Assembly: GCF_003605475.1 (NCBI RefSeq) | Contig: NZ_RAHX01000002.1 | Coordinates: 1-41,835, forward strand | From: Aurantiacibacter aquimixticola | Lineage (GTDB): Bacteria; Pseudomonadota; Alphaproteobacteria; Sphingomonadales; Sphingomonadaceae | Length of the DNA: 41,835 nucleotides | Direction of reading: 5' to 3' | In this document: positions 7,473-16,195 of the stretch, piece after piece | Numbering within the stretch: position 1 is the first letter of the stretch | How the letters are laid out: the number at the start of each line of letters is the position of its first letter | Notes under the pieces: generated by a model | Seen by the model: the letters and a program-made list of their open reading frames with translations, nothing else | Told to the model about the DNA's origin: nothing | Databases searched by the model: none | Translations under genes and position numbers: made by a program

Positions 7473-8194
7473 CACTGGGAACGCGATTCCGCAATCCGCT
7501 GCGCGATGTCCATCGTGCTGCTGTCCATCTCACCCGTCATCTGCTTGACCATTGCGAGAATTTCCGGCTCGGCCGATGCGGGCGTGCCTCCCTTGAAGGG
7601 CGGATCGGGGTCGTACTCCATCGCCAGCGTCGTGGCCTTTGCCACCGCTTCGCCGCGCAATTCAGCGAGCAGAGTGAGACCGAAATCAATGCCAGCTGTT
7701 ACGCCGCCGCCGGTCATCCGGTTGCGGTCGATCACAACGCGCTCCTCGCCGACCTCGACGCCCATGGCAGCCAAAGCGCCCCGCGCGGCCCAGTGCGTGC
7801 CCGCACGATAACCGTCGAGCAGACCGGCAGCCGCCAGCAGCAGAGATCCGCTGCAAACCGAGGTGATGTATTTCGCGTCTTTACCAGCTTCGGCGAGGAA
7901 GCCGATCACCTCCTCATCTTCCAGCCAGTCGGACGTTCCAAATCCGCCCGGTGCGAACAGGACGTCCAGGTCGCGCGGATAATCATCGAAGGTGTGGGTC
8001 GGCATGATGGTGATGCCGCTATCGGTGAGAACCGGCTCTCGGTCTTTCCACACCAGATAGGTCTCGCCATGCATTCCGAGCGCCGACTGCGGACCAGCCA
8101 TATCGAGCAAAGTCATCATGGGATGGATCAGCATCGCAATGCGGAGCGGCGGCATTTGGCCTCCGCCAAGAGCAATCTCGGATACGGCAGACAT
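7472..8194 (-). CDS. DJ-1/PfpI family protein (isonitrile-hydratase-like)
   Basis: A 240-residue cytoplasmic protein of the DJ-1/PfpI superfamily. It shows the strand IAMLIHPMMTLLDMAGP, with an Asp (D31) as in isonitrile hydratase InhA. The nucleophile elbow SVCSGS has Cys114, then GTHWA and the VVIDRNRMTGGGVTAG strand follow. Relatives hydrate isonitriles, deglycate proteins or act as amidase-like enzymes; the substrate is not evident. It starts a leftward three-gene operon and faces a divergent GlxA-type regulator whose sensor domain is also DJ-1-like. A Tat-exported paralogue lies at 12150. Confidence 0.88.
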   Translation of the reverse strand: MSAVSEIALGGGQMPPLRIAMLIHPMMTLLDMAGPQSALGMHGETYLVWKDREPVLTDSGITIMPTHTFDDYPRDLDVLFAPGGFGTSDWLEDEEVIGFLAEAGKDAKYITSVCSGSLLLAAAGLLDGYRAGTHWAARGALAAMGVEVGEERVVIDRNRMTGGGVTAGIDFGLTLLAELRGEAVAKATTLAMEYDPDPPFKGGTPASAEPEILAMVKQMTGEMDSSTMDIAQRIAESRSQ

Positions 8195-8369
8195 GGTGTT
8201 TTCTCCTTTTTCGATAGCTGTGTCCTATCGCATGCCTATCAACTCTGCCGTGGCATTCTGGACATATTCCGGTAGAATTTTGCCAAAGTGATCCGACGCG
8301 CGGTCAGAGCCTTGCAAAGCCAGTGCAGGGCGAGTGTCGCGGCAGTTCGGAAAAGTCTGGAAGCTCGTT

Positions 8370-9323
8370 ATGCGTATCGTCGCAGTATTGGTTCCCCACG
8401 GCGTCGTGCCGTTCGATCTCGGCATACCGTGCGACATCTTCGAGCATGCGCGGCTCGCCGACGGTTCGAAGCCGTATGAGGTTCGCGTATGCGGGCAGGC
8501 GCGTCGCGTGCGCTCGAGGCCGTTCGATATCGTTGTTGAGCGCACTTTGGATGGTCTGGAAGAGACCGATACGATCATCGTGCTTGGCACGGACGAGCCG
8601 TGGCAGCCAATCCCCGCATCCATCCGCGGCGCGTTGCAGGATGCAGCCGAAAAGGGAACGCGTATCGCCTCGATCTGCACCGGTGCGTTCGTTCTGGCAG
8701 GGGCGGGGTTGCTCGACGGTCGACGCGCGACCACCCATTGGCGTGCGGCAGATATACTCGCTGCCAGCTATCCCGAAGTCGAGGTTCATCCGAATGTTCT
8801 TTATGTCGACGAAGGCGAGATCGTCACATCGGCGGGTGCGTCGGCGGGGATCGACATGTGCCTGCATCTTGTTGCGCGCGATTTCGGCCATTCGGTCGCT
8901 GCCAACTCCTCGCGCGCTGCCGTTGCCCCCTTCGGCCGAGCAGGCGGGCAGAAGCAATTCATTTTGCACGATTTAGCCGCAGAGAGGATTGCTGGCGGCC
9001 ATATCGCTGAGGCTATGAGCTGGGCAGAAGAGCGCCTCGATACGCCGATCACGGTTGCGCAGATGGCTGCCAAGGCCGGGATGAGTTCGCGCACATTTGC
9101 GCGCCGTTTTGCAGAGGATGCGTGTACTACGCCCGGACAATGGCTTATCGATGCCCGGACCCGGCGCGCGCGCCTATTGCTGGAGACGACCGATATACCG
9201 GTCGGGGAAGTCGCCGCGCAAAGCGGTTTTGCCGAGGCGTCGGGTCTGCGCGATCGCTTTCGCCGCGTGCTTGGGGTAAGCCCGAAGGCATACCGAGCAA
9301 GTTTTGGCTGCCGTCAGACTTAG
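8370..9323 (+). CDS. GlxA/FtrA-type AraC regulator with DJ-1-like sensor
   Basis: A 317-residue regulator. The N-terminal half (about 1-190) is a DJ-1/PfpI-like sensor with SICTGAF at the elbow and the TSAGASAGIDMCLHL helix. The C-terminal 100 residues are an AraC DNA-binding domain, TVAQMAAKAGMSSRTFARRF and VGEVAAQSGFAEASGLRDRF. Start 8370 (MRIVAVLV) begins the first strand; the 12-residue extension to 8334 is unlikely. Members regulate catabolic operons and sense small amines or amides. It is divergent from the DJ-1 - DUF3817 - CopD-like operon (175 bp between starts), so control of that operon is the natural inference. Confidence 0.88.
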   Translation: MRIVAVLVPHGVVPFDLGIPCDIFEHARLADGSKPYEVRVCGQARRVRSRPFDIVVERTLDGLEETDTIIVLGTDEPWQPIPASIRGALQDAAEKGTRIASICTGAFVLAGAGLLDGRRATTHWRAADILAASYPEVEVHPNVLYVDEGEIVTSAGASAGIDMCLHLVARDFGHSVAANSSRAAVAPFGRAGGQKQFILHDLAAERIAGGHIAEAMSWAEERLDTPITVAQMAAKAGMSSRTFARRFAEDACTTPGQWLIDARTRRARLLLETTDIPVGEVAAQSGFAEASGLRDRFRRVLGVSPKAYRASFGCRQT

Positions 9324-9426
9324 TCTGAAACCATAGGAGGTTGTTAGCTTTATCAGGTGTCACAATAGACTCTGAGTGCTTTCCCTATCCGCCGGAACAA
9401 CCTATACGGCAATGCTTGAAGGCCCT

Positions 9427-9888
9427 ATGCGAGTAAGCGTGCCGCGCCCTCTGACGCCCTTCTTGGCGATAGCCTACCTCTTCGCAGTCTTTTCTGCGGT
9501 GCTGCAATGGTCGGTCCCCTATGGATGGATGCTTTCCAGCAATGATCGCGGTTATGTCACGCTCGTCCCGTGTCCGAGTTCCTATGGCGCTCTGACCCTC
9601 GGCGGCGCGAGCAGCGAGGCGACGGATCACGAAGATTATGCTTCGCACGATCCATCGGCGAATGGCGGAATGGATCACTCCGATCATCATGACGGATCTG
9701 GAGATGGTCAGTCGGGTTGCGATTTCGCTTCACTGAACGCGCCATTCCTCTCGCCCGCAGCAGCCGAATTATCGGCTCCTCCGATTTCTGGCAGCGCCGA
9801 TGTTGCCGCGCAATTTGAAGCGTTCCCCGGGCGCGGTCTCGCGGCACCTCCTCCGCCTGCTACCGGACCCCCAATCCTGATTGTTTGA
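9427..9888 (+). CDS. DUF2946-like exported protein before a TonB receptor
   Basis: About 153 residues with one N-terminal hydrophobic segment (PFLAIAYLFAVFSAVLQW) that could be a signal or anchor. A stretch rich in His, Asp and Gly around HEDYASHDP and MDHSDHHDG could bind copper or another metal. Two Cys (VPCPSS and SGCDF) flank it. Short proteins of this kind (DUF2946-like) commonly precede TonB receptors for copper or siderophores. The start is uncertain: ATG 9427, ATG 9412 and GTG 9376 are all in frame, and 9427 gives the most compact signal sequence. The TonB receptor follows after 117 bp on the same strand. Confidence 0.6.
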   Translation: MRVSVPRPLTPFLAIAYLFAVFSAVLQWSVPYGWMLSSNDRGYVTLVPCPSSYGALTLGGASSEATDHEDYASHDPSANGGMDHSDHHDGSGDGQSGCDFASLNAPFLSPAAAELSAPPISGSADVAAQFEAFPGRGLAAPPPPATGPPILIV

Positions 9889-10005
9889 CCTTTGTTGATG
9901 CGGGCCATTCGGCGCTGCAAGCACTCCCGCATCCCTCGATAATCGGCATGATTGTTCCGCTCTCCTGCAAGGGCTGAGCGGGCCGTGCGATCAGGACCAT
10001 ATTCC

Positions 10006-12153
10006 ATGTTTTTCAATCGTTTCGGGCGAGCGCTGTTCGTCCCCGCACTTGTGTTTAACCCTGCATCCGTTCTCCACGCACAGGAAGCGGAGAGCACTGA
10101 ATCGAGCGTGTCTGCGGAAGACCGCCGCACCATACTTGTCACGGGCGAGCGGGAAAGATCAGATGCCGCGATCAGCGCCAACAAGGATGGCGGGCCGATC
10201 CTGACCACGCCGCAAGCCATATCGGTTGTCGATGATGCCTTTATCGATGATCTCAATCTGCGCACAATCTCCGAGGCGCTAAACTACAGTTCCGGGGTGC
10301 GCTCGCAGAGCTTTGGCAGCGATACGCGGCTTGAGTATTACCAATTGCGCGGCTTTCGCAGCGACAATCTCGTCAAAGACGGTCTGGTGCTCACCAATTC
10401 AGGCGTGTTCCTGTCATGGACGACACCCGCCGAAGGGATCGAGCGGATCGAAGTGCTCAAGGGGCCCTCCTCGGTGCTCTACGGAGGCGGCAGCGTCGGC
10501 GGGATCGTCAATATCGTTTCGAAGCTTCCCGATGGGCGGAGCGTTGCCGCGGTCGAGGTCGGTGCCGACGAGTTCGGAAGTGTCTATAGTTCGGCCGATC
10601 TCGGAGCCTCGATCTCCGACACACTGGCCGTGCGCGCCAACGCTTTGGTTCGGCGCGGCGATACGCAGGTTGAACTGGCCGAAGACAACAGAACCTACGG
10701 CGCGCTTGCAGTGGGGTGGACCCCTACGCCTGACGCTTCACTGGTACTGCGCGGAAGTTACACGCGTGATCGCTCGCAGCGCCCAACGGGCTTTCTGCCG
10801 TTTGAGGGTTTCGTCACGCCACTGCCGGATGGACGCCGCATTCCCATCGACCTGTTCGTGTCCGATCCCGAAGCTGATCGCTATGACCGCGACCAGTACG
10901 AAATCGGGTATACGTTTGATGTCGCGCTTTCGGACAATCTGGGGTTTGTGTCGAACGCGCGCTATGCGGAGATCGATCTGGTCTATGCAGGTCTGTTCGG
11001 GCAGTTTTTCGGTAACCCGGTCATCGAAAGCGACCGCGTATTGATCAACCGCGGTAATTCGCGGCTTGATGCGTTTCTCGACAATTTAACCATCGATAAT
11101 CGGCTCGATGCGAAATTTTCGACCGGCAGCATCTCCCACTCGCTGCTCGGCGGTATCGATTATGCTTGGTCGCAGAACCGCAATGCGCAAGCGGTCGGCA
11201 GCGCACCGGCGCTCGATGTGTTTGATCCTCAATACTGGATCGCATTGCCTCTGCTACGGGCCTTTCCGCCGGTCGATCAAAAGCTCGATCAAACAGGCTT
11301 GTATTTGCAGGACAGAATCGAGGCCGCGGGGTTCACCGGCCTGCTTTCGATCCGGCACGACTGGATCGGATCGACAACCGTCCAGGGCGGGAATGCACCG
11401 AACCGCCAAGAGAACGAGCGAACCACCTATCGCGCTGGGCTTAGCTACCTGACGCCCTTGGGGCTGGCTCCATTCGTCAGCTACGCAACATCGTTCACAC
11501 CAGTATTCGGTTTCGATGAGGCGCTCGGGGAATCGTTTCGGCCCGAGACCGGCGAGGCGTTCGAAGCGGGCCTGAAATACGAGGCGCGAGGACTGCCGCT
11601 GTTTCTGACCGCCTCACTGTTTTCGATTGAGCGTGACGGCGTTCTCATCTCCGACCCCGCTCCCGGTTTTCCGCGTAATCAGTCCCAGAGCGGTCTGGTT
11701 CGTTCGCGCGGCGGTGAATTCGAACTTCAGGCGCGGCCGATTGAGGGCCTCAACATGACCGCCACGATCACAGCCTTCGATATCGAAAACAGAGAGGGCG
11801 ATCCGGCTCTCATCGGCCTCGCACCCCCTGCGACACCTGAATTCATCGCGTCCGCATTCGTCGATTACACGCTGCCCGACGGAACTATATTACCAGGTCT
11901 CGGGCTCGGTATCGGTCTGCGTCATACTGGCAGGAGTTTTGCAGATCCTGCCAACACTCTGGTGGTGCCCGAAGTGACCGTGTTCGACGCGCTCATCCGC
12001 TATGATTTCAGTGGGCTTCGTTTCGCGGCCAGTATCTCGAACCTGTTCGACAAGGAATATGTCGCAGCATGCCCCGCGCCGGGGACATGCTATGCCGCCA
12101 ATGTGCGGCGCGTCACCATCAGTCTCAGCTATCGTTTTGGAGAAGTGCAATGA
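10006..12153 (+). CDS. TonB-dependent siderophore receptor
   Basis: A 715-residue outer-membrane receptor. Residues 1-26 look like a signal peptide cleaved after LHA. A TonB-box-like stretch, TILVTGERE, is followed by the plug domain with TTPQAISVV, QLRGF and VLKGPSSVLYGGGSVGGIVNIVSK. The rest is the beta-barrel, ending in the aromatic C-terminal strand ISLSYRF. The pattern resembles ferrichrome/ferric-siderophore receptors. Start 10006 is chosen for the signal; the extension to 9952 is not supported. TGA overlaps the ATG of the Tat-exported DJ-1 gene (ATGA), an unusual coupling between an outer-membrane receptor and a periplasmic enzyme. The ligand is unknown. Confidence 0.92.
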   Translation: MFFNRFGRALFVPALVFNPASVLHAQEAESTESSVSAEDRRTILVTGERERSDAAISANKDGGPILTTPQAISVVDDAFIDDLNLRTISEALNYSSGVRSQSFGSDTRLEYYQLRGFRSDNLVKDGLVLTNSGVFLSWTTPAEGIERIEVLKGPSSVLYGGGSVGGIVNIVSKLPDGRSVAAVEVGADEFGSVYSSADLGASISDTLAVRANALVRRGDTQVELAEDNRTYGALAVGWTPTPDASLVLRGSYTRDRSQRPTGFLPFEGFVTPLPDGRRIPIDLFVSDPEADRYDRDQYEIGYTFDVALSDNLGFVSNARYAEIDLVYAGLFGQFFGNPVIESDRVLINRGNSRLDAFLDNLTIDNRLDAKFSTGSISHSLLGGIDYAWSQNRNAQAVGSAPALDVFDPQYWIALPLLRAFPPVDQKLDQTGLYLQDRIEAAGFTGLLSIRHDWIGSTTVQGGNAPNRQENERTTYRAGLSYLTPLGLAPFVSYATSFTPVFGFDEALGESFRPETGEAFEAGLKYEARGLPLFLTASLFSIERDGVLISDPAPGFPRNQSQSGLVRSRGGEFELQARPIEGLNMTATITAFDIENREGDPALIGLAPPATPEFIASAFVDYTLPDGTILPGLGLGIGLRHTGRSFADPANTLVVPEVTVFDALIRYDFSGLRFAASISNLFDKEYVAACPAPGTCYAANVRRVTISLSYRFGEVQ

Positions 12154-12962
12154 CCCTCGACCGTCGCCAGATTCTGGCCCTTGCAGCGCTTGCGGGGGGC
12201 GCTGGTGCGTTTGAGACCGCCAGCGCAGAAGCCCACGATGCACAGGGCCGGATGCCGCCATTACCGGAGGATGCCCCGAAGATCGCGATGCTGGTCCATC
12301 CGCGCATGATTGCGCTCGACCTCATCAATCCCATGACGGTGTTCAATATCCTTCGTTCGAACATTATGCTGGTTGGCAAGACAATGGAACCTGCCGCGAC
12401 CGATGTGCGCATCCCCATCGGCGCTACGCATACGTTCGATCAGGTTCCGCGCGAGGTCGACGTGCTGTTCGTGCCCGGCGGTATCATGGGCACCATCGCG
12501 GCGATGGATGATCCGGAAACGCTCACTTTCCTGTCCGATTGCGGCAGGCGCGCCAAGTGGGTGACGAGCGTGTGCACGGGCAGCCTGCTGCTCGGCGCAG
12601 CCGGACTACTGCAGGGATACCGGGCAGCCTCTCACTGGACCGTCAGCGATCTCTTGCCGAAACTGGGCGCGACGAAAGTCGATGAGCGCGTGGTGATCGA
12701 CCGCAACCGCATGACCGGCGGAGGCGCGACAGCCGGGCTGGATTTCGGTCTGACCCTCGCGGCGAAGCTGGTCGACGAAGAGGCCGCCCGCCGTATCCAG
12801 CTCATCCTGGAATATGCGCCGGAGCCACCCTTCGCCAATGGCACGCCGGCCCAAGCTGGTCCGGAGCGGGTAGCCACGATGCGCGCCGGGCGGCCATGGA
12901 TGGATGCGCAGGCGTTGAAAGCCGTCGAAGCGGCAGCCGAGCGACTTGGGCTTCCTGCCTGA
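12150..12962 (+). CDS. Tat-exported DJ-1/PfpI family protein
   Basis: A 270-residue protein. It starts with a twin-arginine signal, LDRRQILALAALAGGAGA, and an alanine-rich cleavage region near residue 30. The mature part is a DJ-1/PfpI domain with IAMLVHPRMIALDLINP, the elbow SVCTGS, ASHWT and VVIDRNRMTGGGATAG. It is clearly paralogous to the cytoplasmic protein at 7472; the VIDRNRMTGGG block is identical. Export by Tat implies folding before secretion and a periplasmic place of action beside the TonB receptor it is coupled to. Processing of an imported ligand is an attractive but untested role. Confidence 0.87.
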   Translation: MTLDRRQILALAALAGGAGAFETASAEAHDAQGRMPPLPEDAPKIAMLVHPRMIALDLINPMTVFNILRSNIMLVGKTMEPAATDVRIPIGATHTFDQVPREVDVLFVPGGIMGTIAAMDDPETLTFLSDCGRRAKWVTSVCTGSLLLGAAGLLQGYRAASHWTVSDLLPKLGATKVDERVVIDRNRMTGGGATAGLDFGLTLAAKLVDEEAARRIQLILEYAPEPPFANGTPAQAGPERVATMRAGRPWMDAQALKAVEAAAERLGLPA

Positions 12963-12992
12963 AACAAAAGACCATCCTTGCTATTCAGCGGT

Positions 12993-13766
12993 TTAACGCC
13001 GTGCAGAAACCAGGAATGCCATATCCCAGACGATTGTTCCGCCGACGGCTCGCCGCTCGTGTTCGATCTGTTCGGCAAGGCGGTCCGGATCGACGGCATC
13101 GCGATCTACGATGCCTTGTTCCGCCATGCGCGGTAGCATCAGCCGGGCCAGCTGCGGGATGAAACTGGGATCGTTTTCCTGCAGGAGTATCGCCTCGCTC
13201 GTTATCTGTTCCGGCGCAAGCCCGCATTCCCGCAGGATACCTTCCAGACGCAGGCCGAGCCGGTCATCTCCGCCCTCCGCCACTATCGTATCCCAAACCC
13301 AATTGTGGATTAGGCGATGGACGGGAAGGTCGCTCAGTCCGCGAGGCAGCCCGGCCCTTGCATGCTCCTGAAACCCGAGCACGCCGCCTCCCCTTGTCAT
13401 CTCGCGCAAGCGAGACAGCACGTCTTTTACGTTCGGCAAATACATCAGCACACGGCGACCAACGACCGCATCGAAGGTGCCGAGTTCGGACAACGCGGTG
13501 GACAGGTCGGCAAGGCGGTACTCGATGTTCGCTACCGATCTATCCACCGCCTTGCTTCGCGCCATTGCCAGCGCCGTCTCGCTTCGATCAATCGCAATGA
13601 TTTCGCCATCAAGTCCCGTGAGTGCGGCGACAAACCGGCTCAGCTCGCCATCTCCGCAGCCGACATCGAGCACTCTCATACCCGGCCCGATACCGACACT
13701 TCCGAAAAACCTCTCGCTCGGCGCATTGGCAGGATTGGCAACAGCGTTCGCATTCGAATGAGACAT
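12993..13766 (-). CDS. Class I SAM-dependent methyltransferase
   Basis: A 257-residue methyltransferase. Motif I is VLDVGCGDGE at residues 32-41. The acidic end of strand 2 is IIAIDRS, motif II is RLADLSTALSELGTFDAVVGRRVLMYL, and motif III follows at GGGVLGFQE. The core resembles the UbiE/Methyltransf_11-type fold, with a C-terminal helical lid of about 100 residues. The acceptor is unknown. It lies 76 bp downstream of the second TonB receptor on the same strand and may be the last gene of the PepSY - small membrane protein - receptor operon. It converges with the Tat DJ-1 gene, with 30 bp between stops. Confidence 0.85.
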   Translation of the reverse strand: MSHSNANAVANPANAPSERFFGSVGIGPGMRVLDVGCGDGELSRFVAALTGLDGEIIAIDRSETALAMARSKAVDRSVANIEYRLADLSTALSELGTFDAVVGRRVLMYLPNVKDVLSRLREMTRGGGVLGFQEHARAGLPRGLSDLPVHRLIHNWVWDTIVAEGGDDRLGLRLEGILRECGLAPEQITSEAILLQENDPSFIPQLARLMLPRMAEQGIVDRDAVDPDRLAEQIEHERRAVGGTIVWDMAFLVSARR

Positions 13767-13842
13767 TGTTACGTAATAGATCTGTCGCGGATAAGCACAA
13801 GATAGCTGATGACCACGAACATTCGATGCTCGGCATCTGCGC

Positions 13843-15951
13843 TCAGAAATCTGCCGAAATCGACGCTTTTACAGTGCGCGGACCGCCTTGTAGCAGGGCG
13901 GCGGAGAATACATCGAAGGCCGATGCCCAATAGCGTTCGTCGGCGATATTATCGACCGTCACGCGCAGCGTAACCGGGGTGTCGCCTGCCGCAAAGACAT
14001 AGCGCGCGCCCAGGTCGAAGCGGATCCAGCTATCGATTTCCAGCGTGTTAGCCGCATCGACGAATTGCTCGCCGGTATGTACTGCGCGGCCGGTCAAAGT
14101 GAAGCCGGGCGCAAAAGGCAGATCCCACTCGATATCAGCATTGGCGGTGAAGTCCGGCACTCCGGCCACATCGTTGCCGCCAATCAATTCCGCATCGGTC
14201 ACGGCAGCCCCGCCGATGAACCGCAGTCCCGGTGCAACTTCGCCATTGAGCGTCAGTTCCAGCCCGCGATGCCGCTGGTCGCCGCGATAGCCGAAGCTGC
14301 CATCGTCCAGCACCCCTTCGCCTGGACGCTCGATCTGATAGGCGGCGAGGCTGGCAAACATATTGCCAATCCGCACCTTGCCGCCGATTTCGTATTGCGT
14401 TGAGCGGCGCGGGGCGAGCACTTCACCCGGATTGATGATCGAGGGGTCGACGGGCGCTGTCGCTCCTTGCTGCAATGCCTCGATCCGGTTGGCATAAAGC
14501 GAGATACCGTCGGCAGGCTTTACAACCAGCCCGGCGACCGGAGTGATTGCGTCTTCGTCATACTCCGTGCCGAGAGTGCCATCTGCGAAGCTGAAACTCT
14601 TGGCATTGATTGCCTGTAATCGCAGGCCACCGGTCAGCAGGATACGGTCATCCAGAAAGCCGAGCGTATTGGATGCAAAGGCACTGAATTGCCGGATTTT
14701 CGCGAGCGGAAACGGATCTTCCAGATTCCCGCCGACGAAGCTCGACGAGGGCAAGTCGACCTGTACCGGATCGAAGAGGTTCGTATCGAACCCCGCAAAG
14801 CCCGGACCGAAGCGAAAATCGAAGGCGTTGCGATTGGTTTGCCAAACAGCGTTGCCACCGAAATTGATTTCATGCGTTACGCTCTCACCTAGGGAAACGC
14901 GCAAACCGGCCTCGACCGCTTCGTTATTGTCGGTGCGGGGCACGACCAGCGCGGTTCCATTTGCCGCGCCAGTGACGGCGCCGAGCACGGTGATCGTATC
15001 GTAAATACCGTCCTCGCGACCATCGCGCAGGCCAGCTTTTGCATAAAGCAGCGCATTGTCCGCGACGTCATATTCCAATGACAGCGTGCCGAACACGTCG
15101 CGCATTTCCGTGAAGGCGAAATCCTGCGCGTAATTTGCATCACTTTGCGGCACGGCAGGGACCGCGCCGCTGGCGATCGTGACCTTGGGCCGCAGGCTGT
15201 CGATGCGGATTTCCTGATAGGCAAGGTCAAGCGCCGCACGGATATGGCCGCCATCATAATCGAAGCTGGCGCCTAGAACCTGCGACCGGCGATCCTCGCC
15301 TTCTATCGCCAGCTCACCATCGCGGTATGCACCATTGATCCGCACGCCCAGTGCATCATCCGCGCCAATGCGGCGGGCAACATCGAAACTGCCGCCGAAA
15401 TGCCCATCCTGCGTAAAGCTCGCGGTTACCCGTGTCAGCGGCTGGTCCCCAGCACGCTTGAGCTGGAGATTTACGCTGCCGCCAAGGCCCGATCCGCCTG
15501 GCGCGGCACCATTCAGGAAGGCGCTGGCCCCGTTTAGCACCTGCACGCTTTCGAACAATTCGGGCGAGACAAGCTGTCGCGGGGTAATACCGTACAGGCC
15601 GTTCAGCCCGACATCGTCACCAAAAAGCGTGAAGCCGCGAATGACGAACTGCTCCGCAGCATTGCCGAATCCGTAAGTTGTGCGAATGGTCGGATCATTC
15701 TCCAGCACTTCGCCCAGCGTTTGCGGCTGCTGGTTGAGGATTAACGATTCGTCATAGGACCGGATGGCGAAGGGAAGATCTTCGGCCGGTTTATCACCCA
15801 GCACACCAGCACTCCCGGAATTCAGGACCAGCGTCTCATTCTCCCGCTGGGCGGTGACGACGATCGTGTCCTGCCCCTCTTGACCGAAGGCAGGCGTGGC
15901 AATTGCGGCAGCGACAACAAATACAGGCAGGGTCTGTTTACGAAAATGCAT
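13843..15951 (-). CDS. TonB-dependent receptor next to a PepSY protein
   Basis: A 702-residue outer-membrane receptor. The signal sequence runs to AFG (about residue 23), followed by a TonB box DTIVVTAQRE. The plug contains FAIRSYDESLILNQQP, FVIRGFTLFGDDVGLNGLYG and VQVLNGASAFLNGAAPGGSGLGGSVNL. The barrel ends in TVKASISADF. The plug is of the ferric-siderophore/ferrichrome kind. Start 15951 gives the signal directly; the ORF start at 15993 adds a non-signal leader. The gene follows a PepSY transmembrane protein and a small membrane protein, the usual order for receptors that deliver ferric siderophore to a membrane reductase. It differs clearly from the receptor at 10006. Confidence 0.92.
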   Translation of the reverse strand: MHFRKQTLPVFVVAAAIATPAFGQEGQDTIVVTAQRENETLVLNSGSAGVLGDKPAEDLPFAIRSYDESLILNQQPQTLGEVLENDPTIRTTYGFGNAAEQFVIRGFTLFGDDVGLNGLYGITPRQLVSPELFESVQVLNGASAFLNGAAPGGSGLGGSVNLQLKRAGDQPLTRVTASFTQDGHFGGSFDVARRIGADDALGVRINGAYRDGELAIEGEDRRSQVLGASFDYDGGHIRAALDLAYQEIRIDSLRPKVTIASGAVPAVPQSDANYAQDFAFTEMRDVFGTLSLEYDVADNALLYAKAGLRDGREDGIYDTITVLGAVTGAANGTALVVPRTDNNEAVEAGLRVSLGESVTHEINFGGNAVWQTNRNAFDFRFGPGFAGFDTNLFDPVQVDLPSSSFVGGNLEDPFPLAKIRQFSAFASNTLGFLDDRILLTGGLRLQAINAKSFSFADGTLGTEYDEDAITPVAGLVVKPADGISLYANRIEALQQGATAPVDPSIINPGEVLAPRRSTQYEIGGKVRIGNMFASLAAYQIERPGEGVLDDGSFGYRGDQRHRGLELTLNGEVAPGLRFIGGAAVTDAELIGGNDVAGVPDFTANADIEWDLPFAPGFTLTGRAVHTGEQFVDAANTLEIDSWIRFDLGARYVFAAGDTPVTLRVTVDNIADERYWASAFDVFSAALLQGGPRTVKASISADF

Positions 15952-15970
15952 CAGATAACTTTCAGATTTT

Positions 15971-16195
15971 TCAAGGAATTCTTGAACGAACAAAAGCGGT
16001 GACGATCACGCACGGCACCGCGCCCAACAGTAGCCAGGATACCATGTCGCGCACGCCATCACCGGTCAGGCCGAGCAGCAACCCCGCCAGCGTCATCACC
16101 GCGATCAGAAGCGGGCTGGCAAAAACGCGCACGGCGGAGCGGCGTTGCGAGAGGCGTGGGCGGGCCCGTCTCGTAGGGGCGATAGCGGCTGTCAC
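15971..16195 (-). CDS. Small two-helix membrane protein of the receptor operon
   Basis: A 74-residue protein with a basic N-terminus (PTRRARPRLSQRRSAVRV) and two hydrophobic helices, PLLIAVMTLAGLLLGL and MVSWLLLGAVPCVIVTAF. Its start overlaps the stop of the PepSY gene by 4 bp, and it ends 19 bp before the TonB receptor start. Small proteins like this are common between PepSY and TonB genes in sphingomonads and are usually left unnamed. A helper role for the reductase is inferred from position only. Confidence 0.75.
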   Translation of the reverse strand: MTAAIAPTRRARPRLSQRRSAVRVFASPLLIAVMTLAGLLLGLTGDGVRDMVSWLLLGAVPCVIVTAFVRSRIP

